Positions 1-9,732 of a DNA stretch of 64,000 nt are shown here, piece by piece. Position numbers and translations under genes: made by a program. How positions within the stretch are numbered: the stretch's first letter is position 1; each line of letters begins with the position of its first letter. The stretch is from positions 20,955 to 84,954 of the forward strand of contig CAYPPG010000032.1 in assembly GCA_964412555.1 (NCBI GenBank), given 5' to 3'. Source of the DNA: CAYPPG01 sp964412555. GTDB taxonomy: Bacteria; Hinthialibacterota; Hinthialibacteria; Hinthialibacterales; Hinthialibacteraceae. The notes beneath the pieces are model-generated. The model was not told where the DNA came from and made no database searches. It saw only the letters and a program-made list of their open reading frames with translations.

Positions 1-590
1 TCATAGGCGCATTCCGGCAACCAGATACCGCGAGGAGAACAGCCGAAATGTTTTTCGTAATTTTTTTTCGCCACACGAATTTGGGCGCGGATACTGTTCG
101 GAGTATCCATAAGCGGTAAAAAACCATGGGTAGCACCGCAGGTGATCACTTCCAACACATCGGCATCCTGAAAACGCTTGAAGCCTTCCATTAAATTTCG
201 GTTATAAGTATCGCGAAATACCGTCAAGGAGCGCTGCACAATATGTTGATACATTTGGGCCGCATCGTGAAATTCGGATTGACTTTTTTGAGATGTCCGA
301 TGCACTTCTTTTTCCGCCAATTCGGCGTATTTTTCCAAAAGGCGCTCATAGCGGCTTTGTAAAACCGGATCGGCCAGCATCTCGGCCAGAGGCGGAGTCA
401 ACGACATCGTGATTCGGAAATATGTTCCGTCGTTTACCATCCGGTCGAACATATCAAGGAGAGGAATATACGTTTCAGTCATGGCTTCGAAGAGCCAATC
501 TTCTTCGAGGAAATCTTCATGTTCCGGATGTCTTATAAATGGCAGATGAGCGTGAAGAACAAGGCATAAATAGCCGGTGGGTTCGGACAT
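1..590 (-). CDS. GH57-type 1,4-alpha-glucan branching enzyme, N-terminal part
   Basis: The gene starts at an ATG at 590 and runs off the left edge, so only about 196 residues are visible. The translation begins MSEPTGYLCLVLHAHLPF. It shows three GH57 landmarks in order: HAHLPF near residue 13, GATHGFLPL near residue 150, and GIWLPECAY at the truncated end. The Glu in the last motif is the catalytic nucleophile of GH57 branching enzymes (TK1436/TTHA1902 type). These enzymes introduce alpha-1,6 branches into glycogen in the cytoplasm. The start is supported by a GGAAGGAG ribosome site about nine bases upstream. It lies 22 bases after the GH20 gene and close to glgA on the same strand, consistent with glycogen synthesis. 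The catalytic Asp and the C-terminal helical domain are outside the window. Confidence 0.87.
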   Translation of the reverse strand, partial: MSEPTGYLCLVLHAHLPFIRHPEHEDFLEEDWLFEAMTETYIPLLDMFDRMVNDGTYFRITMSLTPPLAEMLADPVLQSRYERLLEKYAELAEKEVHRTSQKSQSEFHDAAQMYQHIVQRSLTVFRDTYNRNLMEGFKRFQDADVLEVITCGATHGFLPLMDTPNSIRAQIRVAKKNYEKHFGCSPRGIWLPECAY

Positions 591-612
591 AGACCATGCT
601 CCTTCCAGTTTG

Positions 613-2256
613 TTATTCCTGATAATACTCGACGTTCCATTTTTCCAAACGGCTGTAATGAACTTGGAGCCGTTGCTCGAAGTTCTCCCAATTCCGTGAA
701 TCGGGAGAACTCCACACCGTCTCACAAAAGGCACAGAGACGCGGAAACAATTGTTGATCGACCTTGGGTTGGGGAGCATGCTCGGTCCACATCGTGCACT
801 CGGAACCCAACACATGTTCCGCTTGTTGAGGAGTCAATTCTGAGGGAACCGGCACGAAGGAATATACTTTCTTGAGCGGGGTGACCATCATCCAATCCGG
901 TTTGGTCTCCGCTTGTTCTTCCGTTTGCGGATAATCGAAATAAACATAGGGATTGGGGGACGAAATGACATCATGTCCAAGTTTGGACGCCTCGATCGCG
1001 CCGGCCATACCGCGCCAGGATTGAACGATGGCGGTAGGAGGAAGCCCGCCTCCTTCCAGGATTTCATCCCAGCCAATCAAACGCCGGCCATGCTGGGAAA
1101 GGAAGTTTTCCACCCGGCGGATCAAATAACTTTGCAATTCATGTTCATTTTTCAATCCCTCTGTTTTGATCCGTTCCTGGCAATGAGGACATTCTTCCCA
1201 ATATTTTCGCGGCGCTTCATCCCCGCCGATGTGGATATAGGGTGAGGGGAAAAGATCGATGATTTCTTCCAATACTCCTTTGATGAATTCGAAAGTCGTT
1301 TCCTTTCCGGGACAGAACACATCCTTGAAGATCCCCCATTCTGTCACGACGGAAACCGGATTTCCGTGACAGGAAAGTTCGGGATAACTCGCAATCGCGG
1401 CGGATGCATGACCGGGCATTTCAAATTCGGGAATTACATGAATATATTTACTGGAGGCGTAATCGACGATTTCCCGAATATCTTCTTTTGAATAGAATCC
1501 TCCGTAACGGTTCTCCCCTTCCCCGCGCCATGCGCCAGTCTTTGTGAGTTCCGGATATTTCTGAATTTCAATCCTCCATCCTTGGTCGTCGGTTAAATGC
1601 AAATGCAGCACATTCATCTTGTGGTAGGCAAGCAGATCGATATACCGCTTGATAAAATCTTTCTCCATGAAATGGCGAGCACAATCCAGTAAGAGTCCCC
1701 GCCATGGAAACTGGGGATGATCTGTGATTTCCATACAGGGCAAGGATTTTGCGCCTTGACCTTCATTCGAACTTGCGGAACTCAGTATTTGACAAAACGT
1801 TTGCACACCATAAAAAAGCCCGGCGGGCCGAAATGCGCGCAATGTGACGTACTTTGGGCTGATTGTCAATTCGTAGCCTTCATTCCCGAGTGATTCTTTT
1901 GCGCTTCTAAGCGAGAGAACAATGGAATGCGGTTTGATTTCGCTCTCCGGCACAATGTCAATGGACAATTGAAGGTCTGTGAAAGTAAAAATCATATCGG
2001 CCAGTTCTCGTGAGATGGTTCTCAGTTCGTTGGAAGAATCACTGCATAAAATCACGATTTCCGGTGTGATTCGAAAAAAGCCTTCCAAAGATTTGATCGT
2101 TTGGGGGTTGGGGATAATCGATAGTTGTTCCATGTTTTGTTTTTGATTCGCTACTTTCGGAAAAGAATTCATCGGAAAAATCAGGACGGAAAAGTATGCA
2201 AAAAACAGAAAACGACAAGAATTATAGACGGAATTTCGAAGATTCTTGTTCATCAT
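613..2256 (-). CDS. Secreted GH20 beta-N-acetylhexosaminidase
   Basis: This 547-residue protein has a basic, hydrophobic N-terminus typical of an export signal (about residues 1-32). A GH20b-like domain follows, then the catalytic TIM barrel, which starts near residue 183 with HPQFPWRGLLLD. The barrel contains LHLHLTDDQGWRIEI near residue 217 and the catalytic Asp-Glu pair at D346/E347 in HIGGDEAP. GH20 enzymes remove terminal GlcNAc or GalNAc by substrate-assisted catalysis, with the Asp orienting the substrate acetamido group. Likely substrates are chitooligosaccharides or host glycans, and the site is probably periplasmic or extracellular. AAAGG precedes the paired ATG codons, so M1 or M2 could be the start. 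It sits between glgA and the GH57 gene but need not share their pathway. Confidence 0.93.
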   Translation of the reverse strand: MMNKNLRNSVYNSCRFLFFAYFSVLIFPMNSFPKVANQKQNMEQLSIIPNPQTIKSLEGFFRITPEIVILCSDSSNELRTISRELADMIFTFTDLQLSIDIVPESEIKPHSIVLSLRSAKESLGNEGYELTISPKYVTLRAFRPAGLFYGVQTFCQILSSASSNEGQGAKSLPCMEITDHPQFPWRGLLLDCARHFMEKDFIKRYIDLLAYHKMNVLHLHLTDDQGWRIEIQKYPELTKTGAWRGEGENRYGGFYSKEDIREIVDYASSKYIHVIPEFEMPGHASAAIASYPELSCHGNPVSVVTEWGIFKDVFCPGKETTFEFIKGVLEEIIDLFPSPYIHIGGDEAPRKYWEECPHCQERIKTEGLKNEHELQSYLIRRVENFLSQHGRRLIGWDEILEGGGLPPTAIVQSWRGMAGAIEASKLGHDVISSPNPYVYFDYPQTEEQAETKPDWMMVTPLKKVYSFVPVPSELTPQQAEHVLGSECTMWTEHAPQPKVDQQLFPRLCAFCETVWSSPDSRNWENFEQRLQVHYSRLEKWNVEYYQE

Positions 2257-2374
2257 CGTATTGCCTTTGGTGTGTCGTTATTGAATTCCATTTTATGCCA
2301 TTTAAAATGAGAATCAATGTTATATTCGATGGAGTTCGCTCATCTGCCTGGTATCCGGTGGAAACCCAGTATTT

Positions 2375-3841
2375 CTATTGTCGAAGCGCAGGTTCATACA
2401 ATTCTCGGATGTATCGCCTTGCCGTATCCGGCCACAGAAACCTTTCATTGAAACCACGATGTTGCATTTGACGGAATCGAGCCGGATTGTTCTTGTACAA
2501 ATATATCGCTTCTTTCACCATTTGAATCTGATTGCGTAGGATTTCATCCCTCGAACCACCGTCGAATCCAAATCCGGTTCCATCTTCCCTTTTATGATCC
2601 CGTACAGTATCCACCAGCCCACCCGTCCAACGAACCAATGGGGGGGTGGCATGAGAAAGCGATTCCAACTGAGTAATCCCACAAGGTTCGAAAAGGCTTG
2701 GCATGAGAAAGATATCGCTTCCCAGACTGATCTGCTTGCCCTTTGCTGGATCAAATTTGATAGTAGCAGAATAATTATCTTTCCCAATCAAATTCCTTAA
2801 GAGTTTTTCGTATTCCGGCAAACCAGTCGTCAGTACAGCGACATTGATATCGGGTAAATCCAAAATATGTTCTAAGACACTTTTCCCGTCAACACGTTCT
2901 GTCAATAGTTTAAATTTCTGTTCCACCGCACGTCCGACAAAACCCAACAACAATGCATCCGGATTTTTGAATTCTTTTGAAAGTACCAATTTCATGTCTC
3001 TCTTCTGGCGAAGAGTCTCTTGAAATCTTACCTCTGTTGGTGGAAAAGGATACTCATACCCATTGAGTATGCCAATCAATCTACCTTGTTCGAAAATTCT
3101 CCTTGTGATTTCGTCAAGTCCTTTTCCCCCTTCAAAGTATCGGCCTTGATCTTCCGGTTCTGTGATCTCCTTGCAATAAGTCGGGCTGACCGTATTGACG
3201 GCGTGCGCCAATTCCAATCCAAGCCGAAGTGCGTTCACACTGTTCCATTCCGTCCGCGGATCTTCAAAAGAGGTCCCCACTCGCGGATCATTCAACAGAC
3301 TTTCAATCGGCCATCCTTGGATAGACATTTTTCCGATATTTCCCTGATAACCAATATTGTGGATGGTCAATACCCGCTTGGCCGGCAGGTTTTCCATTAC
3401 CATTCTGCCAAACAGATAACACAAGGCCCAATCGTTGATATGAACAAGATCGGGATTGCTCCGCTGCACCAATTTCAGGCAAACCTCGGAGAAAAAAGAA
3501 AAACGTTGGATATCATCCCAAAAGGCAATTTCGGGACTATTGATGTACGGCTCCAAGTATTCATTCTCGAAATAGGTTTCATTTTTGACAAAATAAACGG
3601 GAACTTGATCCAAGCGGCCATGATGAATTTGGATGGTTTCCGATTTTCCCCGATAATCCAAGAGAAATTCTTCTTGGAAAAGCAACTCATCCTTTTTACG
3701 CAAATGACCATAAAGTGGAGTAATGATTTCGATCTCGAGACCTTCTTTTTGTAATGCCGGCGGGAGTTCCCCTGCTACATCTCCCACGCCTCCGACTTTC
3801 GAGAAAGGTTTGCATTCCGCTGCAATGTAAAGGACTTTCAT
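2375..3841 (-). CDS. glgA: Glycogen synthase, ADP-glucose type (GT5)
   Basis: The 488-residue protein begins MKVLYIAAECKPFSKVGG. K15 in the KVGGVGDV motif is the ADP-glucose-contacting lysine of GT5 synthases. The C-terminal Rossmann half carries FEPCGITQLESL and the RWTGGLVDTV loop. The length matches the family. GlgA transfers glucose from ADP-glucose to the growing alpha-1,4-glucan. A TTGGAGAC ribosome site precedes the ATG. It lies in the same minus-strand run as the GH57 branching enzyme, so elongation and branching genes are together, although a GH20 gene separates them. The gene ends in TAG, showing that TAG is used as a normal stop codon in this genome. Confidence 0.95.
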   Translation of the reverse strand: MKVLYIAAECKPFSKVGGVGDVAGELPPALQKEGLEIEIITPLYGHLRKKDELLFQEEFLLDYRGKSETIQIHHGRLDQVPVYFVKNETYFENEYLEPYINSPEIAFWDDIQRFSFFSEVCLKLVQRSNPDLVHINDWALCYLFGRMVMENLPAKRVLTIHNIGYQGNIGKMSIQGWPIESLLNDPRVGTSFEDPRTEWNSVNALRLGLELAHAVNTVSPTYCKEITEPEDQGRYFEGGKGLDEITRRIFEQGRLIGILNGYEYPFPPTEVRFQETLRQKRDMKLVLSKEFKNPDALLLGFVGRAVEQKFKLLTERVDGKSVLEHILDLPDINVAVLTTGLPEYEKLLRNLIGKDNYSATIKFDPAKGKQISLGSDIFLMPSLFEPCGITQLESLSHATPPLVRWTGGLVDTVRDHKREDGTGFGFDGGSRDEILRNQIQMVKEAIYLYKNNPARFRQMQHRGFNERFLWPDTARRYIRELYEPALRQ

Positions 3842-3879
3842 TTGTCTCCAATATGTTTATGACGGGAGAGTCAAGCAAA

Positions 3880-4446
3880 TCATTCATAGCCATGAATAGT
3901 CGTTTGTCCGATATTGATAATATGCTCAAAAACACCAATTACGCCGATTCCTTTGATGGTTCCGGAAAACCGGATTGGCTGTTTTTTCTCCAATTTGTTC
4001 AATATTGCTTCAGGGAGATCATATAAAGAAACATCCGGTCTTTCTTTATCAGGGGTCATCATAAGCACTGCCACGGCGATCTCACCGGATGGCAGTTTGT
4101 AATGATCATAAACCCATCCTGTCCAATGATCGATTTGGCGGCCTGCCAACTGCTTCCCATACCGTTCGATTTCTTCCGGAGACATAAGCCCCATATTCGA
4201 TGTGATCGTGAGAAAGGTAGGAGGGTTGGGGGTTGGAGTCGGAATCGGTGATGGAACGAGTGTGGGTGTGGGGGTCATTTTCTCCTTTTTCGGAGTATTG
4301 ACCGGTTCCGCCAAAGGAAGAGGAGTGGCGATTTCGGTTTTCATAGTTGTATTGCGAGAATTATCCGACTCCCCACAGCAATACAGAAACAGGGTAAAGA
4401 ATAAAAATACAGTAAGGATCAACAATGATTTCCCCTCAACTCTCAT
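3880..4446 (-). CDS. Putative lipoprotein with a Pro/Thr-rich linker
   Basis: I do not recognise this 188-residue protein. It has a hydrophobic leader ending in LFLYCCGESD. One of the two Cys residues (23 or 24) could be a lipidation site, although the -1 to -3 residues do not fit the standard lipobox well. A low-complexity stretch rich in Thr and Pro (about residues 55-75, with repeated PTP motifs) looks like a surface linker. A compact domain of about 110 residues follows. The start is supported by AAAGGAGA immediately upstream. It lies between sixA and glgA on the same strand with short spacers, so cotranscription is likely, but the context does not indicate a function. Confidence 0.75.
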   Translation of the reverse strand: MRVEGKSLLILTVFLFFTLFLYCCGESDNSRNTTMKTEIATPLPLAEPVNTPKKEKMTPTPTLVPSPIPTPTPNPPTFLTITSNMGLMSPEEIERYGKQLAGRQIDHWTGWVYDHYKLPSGEIAVAVLMMTPDKERPDVSLYDLPEAILNKLEKKQPIRFSGTIKGIGVIGVFEHIINIGQTTIHGYE

Positions 4447-4473
4447 GATAATCTCCTTTTGAAAAATGTTCCT

Positions 4474-4944
4474 TTATTTCGCTGAAATTAAAGAGGGCAC
4501 AATCATCCAACATAATCGCCAATAACCTTCGATATCCCGTTCCAGGCACACGACAGTCGCCGGTTCGAATACGGCAAGATTCGGATTCTCCTGCCCCCTC
4601 AACAAGGCCGCCATGAGTTTCCCCACAAACGGTAAATGACCGACAATCATGAGATCCTGCTGCAGCCGTTCAATTTCTCCCTGTACAGGAGCCAAGAAGG
4701 CGTTCGGCTCCAAATGGCCGTGAAAGGATACGCCGGTTTCACTCGAAATGGCTGAAGCAAGAATTTCGGCCGTCTGCTCCGCGCGCTTTTTGCCGCTGTG
4801 CCATATACCATACACATGCAGATCGTGTTTTCCCAAAAAGGCAGCCATTTCTTCCGCATCCCGTTTCCCTTTATCGGAAAGTCCGCGCTCCGGATCTTCC
4901 AACCTTGTTTTTGCATCACCGTGCCTTACCAGATAAAGAAACAT
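4474..4944 (-). CDS. sixA: SixA-like phosphohistidine phosphatase
   Basis: This 156-residue histidine phosphatase superfamily protein begins MFLYLVRHGDAKTRLEDPERGLSDKG. The RHG motif (R7-H8-G9) supplies the catalytic histidine, and the second histidine lies in LMIVGHLPFVGKL. The short length and the RGLSDKG sequence are typical of SixA, which dephosphorylates phosphohistidine, for example on HPt domains or the nitrogen PTS. Its ATG (4942-4944) directly abuts the trpS stop (4945-4947), so the two genes are probably cotranscribed. Its physiological partner here is unknown; the only visible HPt domain is in CheA, 47 kb away. Confidence 0.87.
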   Translation of the reverse strand: MFLYLVRHGDAKTRLEDPERGLSDKGKRDAEEMAAFLGKHDLHVYGIWHSGKKRAEQTAEILASAISSETGVSFHGHLEPNAFLAPVQGEIERLQQDLMIVGHLPFVGKLMAALLRGQENPNLAVFEPATVVCLERDIEGYWRLCWMIVPSLISAK

Positions 4945-5970
4945 TCAACCCTCTCTTATTGTTGATTCCGATACAGGAGCGCTTCGATGCGTACCGATCC
5001 CCAATGCGGTTTTTACCTCATTCAATGTTTCCTGCGCGATGGGCCGACAACGTTCCGCTCCTTGATTGGCTACATCATACACCTGATCCGGATGAGCATG
5101 TAATTCCTTATATTTCTCGCGAAACGGAGCCAGGAACGGTTCCATATTCTCTAAAAGAACTTTTTTGCAATCTACACAACCGATCCCAGCGGTTCTGCAC
5201 TCCCGATTCACCATCTGAATCTCCTCCTCCGTAGAAAAGAGCTTATGCATCGAGAAAATATTGCAAATATGCGGATTGCCGGGATCGCTGCGGCGTTTGC
5301 GATTTTCATCGGTCACGGCGGTCATGATTTTCTGTCGCAGAATATCTGGTTCTTCGAATAAGGAAATATAGTTGTTCAGCGTTTTGCTCATCTTGGACTT
5401 TCCGTCCAGTCCCATGATTCTCGGCGTTTGAGTAAGTAACGGTTGAGGTTCGGGAAAATATTCACTAAAGGCATTATTAAATTTCCGAGCCAAATCCCGT
5501 GTCAATTCAAGATGTTGAACCTGATCGTCTCCAACCGGAACCACTTCCGCCCTGTAGATCAAAATATCTGCGGCCATTAGGGCCGGATACGCCATCAATC
5601 CCATATTGATATTTTCCGGATCCTGTTGCGATTTTTCTTTGAATTGCGTCATCCGCTCCATCTGCCCAAGCGGCGCCAGACAGGATAGAATCCAGGCCAG
5701 TTCGGTATGTTCCGGAACATCCGACTGGATCATCATCGAGCATTTTTCCGGATCCAGCCCAACCGAGATCATCGCGGCCAATGCATTGAAAACCATTTCC
5801 GGCATCGTATTCGGATCGAATGGAGTCGTGATGGCATGATAATCGACTACCCCATAGACACAATCATATTGCTCCATCAATTCCACCCAGTTCCGAAGAG
5901 CGCCAAAATAATTTCCCAAATGAAAATCTCCGGTCGGCCGTATTCCTGAAAATATACGTTTTCTCGTCAT
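4945..5970 (-). CDS. trpS: Tryptophanyl-tRNA synthetase
   Basis: This class I aminoacyl-tRNA synthetase charges tRNA-Trp. The HIGH-like signature is HLGN at residue 17, within GIRPTGDFHLGNYFGAL, and the KMSKS loop appears as SKMSKT. I chose the ATG at 5970 (MTRKRIFSG, 341 residues) because it matches family N-termini. The open frame extends 31 codons further upstream, but that extension (from MAEDILFF) has no family counterpart. The downstream sixA gene abuts it. Upstream, a 246-base gap containing a palindromic repeat separates it from mutL. Confidence 0.95.
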   Translation of the reverse strand: MTRKRIFSGIRPTGDFHLGNYFGALRNWVELMEQYDCVYGVVDYHAITTPFDPNTMPEMVFNALAAMISVGLDPEKCSMMIQSDVPEHTELAWILSCLAPLGQMERMTQFKEKSQQDPENINMGLMAYPALMAADILIYRAEVVPVGDDQVQHLELTRDLARKFNNAFSEYFPEPQPLLTQTPRIMGLDGKSKMSKTLNNYISLFEEPDILRQKIMTAVTDENRKRRSDPGNPHICNIFSMHKLFSTEEEIQMVNRECRTAGIGCVDCKKVLLENMEPFLAPFREKYKELHAHPDQVYDVANQGAERCRPIAQETLNEVKTALGIGTHRSAPVSESTIREG

Positions 5971-6100
5971 AGTAAGTTCTTCCCATATAATCGTATGATC
6001 ATTTCCATCAATCCTTGATTCAGAACCCATAGAAATATGAAAAAAAAGAATATCCTCAGCCAATGGTCATGTCCAGATTCAAGAAAACTCCATACTCCTG

Positions 6101-6181
6101 GAGACCAAAGGCAACACGTCAGATTAGCCCTTGCTTTTCACCGGGTACCAAGGGCAAGATGTCAGGTCTGCCCTTGCTTTC
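6101..6181. repeat. Dispersed hairpin repeat, two adjacent units (family B)
   Basis: Two related units lie in tandem between mutL and trpS, at 6101-6138 and 6139-6181. The second contains arms CAAGGGCA (6149-6156) and TGCCCTTG (6169-6176) around a 12-base loop, preceded by CGGGTACC. A clearly related unit occurs at 32742-32783 and a degenerate one near 54084. This is a non-coding repeat family; its function is unknown. Confidence 0.75.
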
Positions 6182-6216
6182 AACACTCGATCCGCCAAAC
6201 CACCCTCTCTTCACAA

Positions 6217-8238
6217 TCAAGAAAAACCAGTACGCTTAAACAAACGCCGTAACACATCATCGGACAGGAACAAAATATTCGGTCTCCCATGAGGACACAC
6301 GTTCCTTCGCGGTATTTTTTCCAACCCACGGATAATGCTGCTCATATCTTCGAAGGATAATGAATCCCCAAATTTGACCGCTGCACGGCAGGCCATCGTA
6401 TGCAATGCTCGTTCCCGTTTTTCAGCGCTGTTTCCCTCATGTTTCAGTTCACCAATTACATCCTTGATAAACGATTCCGCATCTTCCAACGTTAACGCCG
6501 AGGGGACGGATCGAATCACGAAAGTCTTCGGACCGAACGGTTCCATATCATATCCGAGTTGTTGAAAAAGCGGTTCGTTTTCTTCCAGGATCACCGCATC
6601 ATCCGGAGAAAAATCGACAGTAAGAGGAAACAGCAATGGTTGGCTGGCAATTGCAGCACGCTCTGACTCAAGCAAAAATTCCTCGAATAGAATCCGTTCA
6701 TGAGCGGCATGTTGATCGATCACATATAATCCGTCTGTTCCCTCTGCAAGAATATAACTATTCAATAACTGTCCCCGTACTGTCAACTCCCCCGCCCCTT
6801 CAAGAGACCGGGGAGAAAACAATTCTTCCGGCCGCTTCTCCGCTTTCCCTAAATCCGCCAGTCCGGACTCTTCGATCGATTTCACTTTTTCCTGTTCTGA
6901 AACAGGATGTTGGCTCGGTTGCCCCAGTTCTTTGCGATTCAACTGGCTGATCGATTCGATAACTTGTTGTGTATTCTTTTTTGAGAATTCCTCCGTCGGC
7001 GGGGGAGGCGGCGGAATTGAAATATCTTCTACCTTTGCCGATGTTTCTTCTTTTGAATCATCAAAAGAAGAAAGTTGATGAGGTGGATTTTTTTCTTCTT
7101 CCTTTTGCTCTTTCGGATGGTCGAGAACCTGTTTCGCTGTTTCGTACCCATCCTGTTTTGGAACGGAAACGACATTCGGTCCTGAAACAACCGGTTTCGA
7201 TTTTTCATGCTGTAATGATTCAAAAATTTGAGCGGTTTCCGCTTTGGCTTCCTCGCGTGTATCCCACGCCTGCCGGATCGCCCCATACATCGCGGAAAAG
7301 ATAGCATCTTCCCGATAAAACTTGATTTCCTGTTTGGTGGGATGAACATTGATGTCGATATCGTGAGGATTTACCTCAAGAAATAAAAACACGACTGGAA
7401 AACGGCCGGTAGGCAGCAGATTTCGATAACCGTTCATCACCGCCCGATGCAGCAAGCGATCTTTGATGTATCGATTATTGATAAAAAAATAAATGTGCTG
7501 AGAACCGTTACGCGTCAATGTCGGGCGTGAAATCAAACCGGATATGGATACGACCGGTGTATCCAAGGAAACCGGGATCATATCATCCAACATCTCTTTG
7601 CTGAATACTTGTTTGATCCGCTCGGGAAGATTGTCGACAGGAGGCATATCGAGTGATCTTCGACCGTTATGCGCAAAGGTAAAATGAACGGCTTCATGGG
7701 CCAAAGCAAACCAATTGATCGTGGAGAGCACATGCCCCATTTCCGTTGCCGGTTTTTTCAAGAATTTTCGCCGGGCGGGCGTATTATAGAAAAGATCGGT
7801 GATTTTTATGGTGGTTCCAGCCGGCGCACCGGTTTCCGTCGGGGGAAATTCTTTTCCGCCTTCCACGACAATTTTTGCCGCAAATTCTTCATCGGGAGGG
7901 CGAGTGACAATTTCCAGTTTGGATACGGAACTGATCGCCGCAAGCGCTTCGCCACGGAATCCACGAGTCGTGATTGCGTCCAAATCTTCTACCGTGTGGA
8001 TTTTGCTGGTGGCATGACGCTTTATGCACATTTGTGCATCTTCACGAGACATCCCGCAACCATTGTCCGTTACGCGCATACTGTTCAGCCCCCCGTTTTC
8101 GATTTCGATATCGATGCGCGTAGCTCCGGCATCGATGGCGTTATCGATCAATTCGCGAATCACCGAAGCGGGGCGTTCCACCACTTCCCCGGCTGCGATT
8201 CGATTGGCTATTTCGGGAGGTAGAATTTTTATCATCAT
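6217..8238 (-). CDS. mutL: DNA mismatch repair protein MutL, endonuclease type
   Basis: The 673-residue protein has an N-terminal GHKL ATPase domain (IANRIAAGEVVERPASV, then ELIDNAIDAGA and the DNGCGM loop). A linker rich in Pro, Lys and Glu follows (about residues 340-470). The C-terminal dimerisation domain carries DQHAAHE from D508, fitting the DQHA-x2-E-x4-E metal-binding endonuclease motif. ACR (near 616) and CPHGRP (from C648) complete the metal site. This is the nicking MutL used by bacteria that lack the MutH/Dam system, unlike the E. coli enzyme. The first ATG (8236-8238) overlaps the stop of the upstream small membrane protein as ATGA, suggesting translational coupling; a second ATG follows immediately. 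Confidence 0.96.
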   Translation of the reverse strand: MMIKILPPEIANRIAAGEVVERPASVIRELIDNAIDAGATRIDIEIENGGLNSMRVTDNGCGMSREDAQMCIKRHATSKIHTVEDLDAITTRGFRGEALAAISSVSKLEIVTRPPDEEFAAKIVVEGGKEFPPTETGAPAGTTIKITDLFYNTPARRKFLKKPATEMGHVLSTINWFALAHEAVHFTFAHNGRRSLDMPPVDNLPERIKQVFSKEMLDDMIPVSLDTPVVSISGLISRPTLTRNGSQHIYFFINNRYIKDRLLHRAVMNGYRNLLPTGRFPVVFLFLEVNPHDIDINVHPTKQEIKFYREDAIFSAMYGAIRQAWDTREEAKAETAQIFESLQHEKSKPVVSGPNVVSVPKQDGYETAKQVLDHPKEQKEEEKNPPHQLSSFDDSKEETSAKVEDISIPPPPPPTEEFSKKNTQQVIESISQLNRKELGQPSQHPVSEQEKVKSIEESGLADLGKAEKRPEELFSPRSLEGAGELTVRGQLLNSYILAEGTDGLYVIDQHAAHERILFEEFLLESERAAIASQPLLFPLTVDFSPDDAVILEENEPLFQQLGYDMEPFGPKTFVIRSVPSALTLEDAESFIKDVIGELKHEGNSAEKRERALHTMACRAAVKFGDSLSFEDMSSIIRGLEKIPRRNVCPHGRPNILFLSDDVLRRLFKRTGFS

Positions 8239-8447
8239 TCCGGTAAAGAAGAATCCGTATTATCATCATCAGGGCGAATCAACAATATACAAAACATACC
8301 TACACATCCAGCAATTGTAAACAAAGAAGCGAAAAATCCCCGCCAATCGCTGCCATCTTTCCCGACTAAAGCCAGAATAAATAGACCCAGCACAAAAAGA
8401 GAAAAAAACAGGATGAATAAATTTCGTTTTATACGTATTGAAAACAT
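8235..8447 (-). CDS. Small two-helix membrane protein
   Basis: A 70-residue protein with two hydrophobic segments (about residues 9-29 and 38-57) separated by a short polar loop around GKDGSDW, and an acidic tail DDDNTDSS. I do not recognise a family. The evidence for a real gene is its membrane-protein character and its ATGA overlap with mutL. It may serve mainly to couple translation into mutL, or be an unrelated small membrane protein. Confidence 0.6.
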   Translation of the reverse strand: MFSIRIKRNLFILFFSLFVLGLFILALVGKDGSDWRGFFASLFTIAGCVGMFCILLIRPDDDNTDSSLPE

Positions 8448-8651
8448 GACTAAAATAAAATAAGCGATAGCCGTATTATGATTTCCATATCCGATGTAGT
8501 CCAGACAATAGCATTGGAAATTATTTAGAGAAAGTTGTGCGTATGAATTTGTATGGGCTAGACTCTCACATTCCTCTAATGATACACTTTTGCAATTTCC
8601 GGAGCAAATGCTCCTGCAGTTACTTTATCTAGTTGGAGAAGGGAGATAAAC

Positions 8652-9677
8652 ATGAAAAACATATCGAGGAGTCTGCTATGCTTGGTCTTTGTTTTGTTGG
8701 CGGGAATTGCGGTGGAAGCACAAATCCAATCTGCAGGAATTTTACGGGATGAATACACACTCGGATTGACTCCACCGATCAAAAGTATCGGAATGGGTGG
8801 AGCCTATGTCGGTGTGGATGATACGATGTCGATGAATCCGGCGGCCTTGGCCGGTGTGGATTTTCGGGAAGCGATGGTGATGTACGGTCTATATGACCAT
8901 GACATGGGACCGACAGCGCATCGGGGCCGCGGCAGCCTGATCACTCCGGTCCCCTACCTAGGCGGCGCAGCGAGATTGATGCTGGATGGTTTGATCACCG
9001 ATGGCAAAGGGGAAACGTTATTGAGCAATCCCGCCAACGGCGATCCTTATGACATCGAATTCGATGCCTTCACTCTCGGACTGCAATACGGCCGCAATAT
9101 CACCGATTGGGCCGCTGTCGGTTTTGGAGCGTATCCGTATGAAAAAGCGAATGTCGATCTCTATTCCACAGCCGCCGATGTCCGCGCCGACGCGCTGTCA
9201 CAAATCGGCAGCATACAACTCGGCTCACTTTTCCGACCTCATGAACGTATCAATCTCGGCGCGCAATTCATCTATATCAAAGATGATCTCGAAGCATCCA
9301 TCCCGGGGCTGATGGATATGGGAGATTATTATCATATTCATTATTACGCCATCGGCGCCTCCTTTATGCCCTTTGATGGAACCCTTCTCGCTGTGGATTA
9401 CTGGAACGGCGAAATCGAAGGCGCCCAGAGTCTGATCCCCCAAGATATCTTCGATGTCGATGTCGATCGTTGGAACATCGGTGTACAGCAACGCGTCTGT
9501 GAATACGCCGATTTGAGATTGGGATATAACAATGGCGGTATTACCACCGGCTTTTCTGTTCACATCACGGAGAATCTCGATTTTGATTATGCCTATGCAA
9601 ACGAAGCGTTGGGCGATAAAGAAAACGTATTTAAGGAAACCGACTTTCATGGTGTTTCTTTAACGTATCGATTCTAA
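8652..9677 (+). CDS. Outer-membrane beta-barrel protein (PorV/FadL-like)
   Basis: The 341-residue protein has a signal peptide with a probable cleavage after AVEA (near residue 24). IGMGGAYVGVDDTMSMNPAAL follows in two pieces, a pattern seen in UPF0164/PorV and FadL-like barrels, where a Gly-rich segment precedes an N-P-A-A/G motif. The rest alternates polar and hydrophobic strands and ends SLTYRF, with a terminal Phe typical of a BamA-recognised beta-signal. It probably sits in the outer membrane as a small-solute or hydrophobic-substrate channel, or as a shuttle for secreted proteins; the sequence does not decide which. AAGGGAGAT precedes the ATG. It appears monocistronic, with a hairpin terminator at 9733. 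Confidence 0.8.
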   Translation: MKNISRSLLCLVFVLLAGIAVEAQIQSAGILRDEYTLGLTPPIKSIGMGGAYVGVDDTMSMNPAALAGVDFREAMVMYGLYDHDMGPTAHRGRGSLITPVPYLGGAARLMLDGLITDGKGETLLSNPANGDPYDIEFDAFTLGLQYGRNITDWAAVGFGAYPYEKANVDLYSTAADVRADALSQIGSIQLGSLFRPHERINLGAQFIYIKDDLEASIPGLMDMGDYYHIHYYAIGASFMPFDGTLLAVDYWNGEIEGAQSLIPQDIFDVDVDRWNIGVQQRVCEYADLRLGYNNGGITTGFSVHITENLDFDYAYANEALGDKENVFKETDFHGVSLTYRF

Positions 9678-9732
9678 TTTCTACATCACTCCCTCCTTTC
9701 GGCATAACGCCGGATTCAACCGGAGAGACATT

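Noticed and set aside
5971..6063. A longer N-terminus for trpS
   Set aside because: The extra 31 residues have no family match; the protein aligns from MTRKRIFSG.
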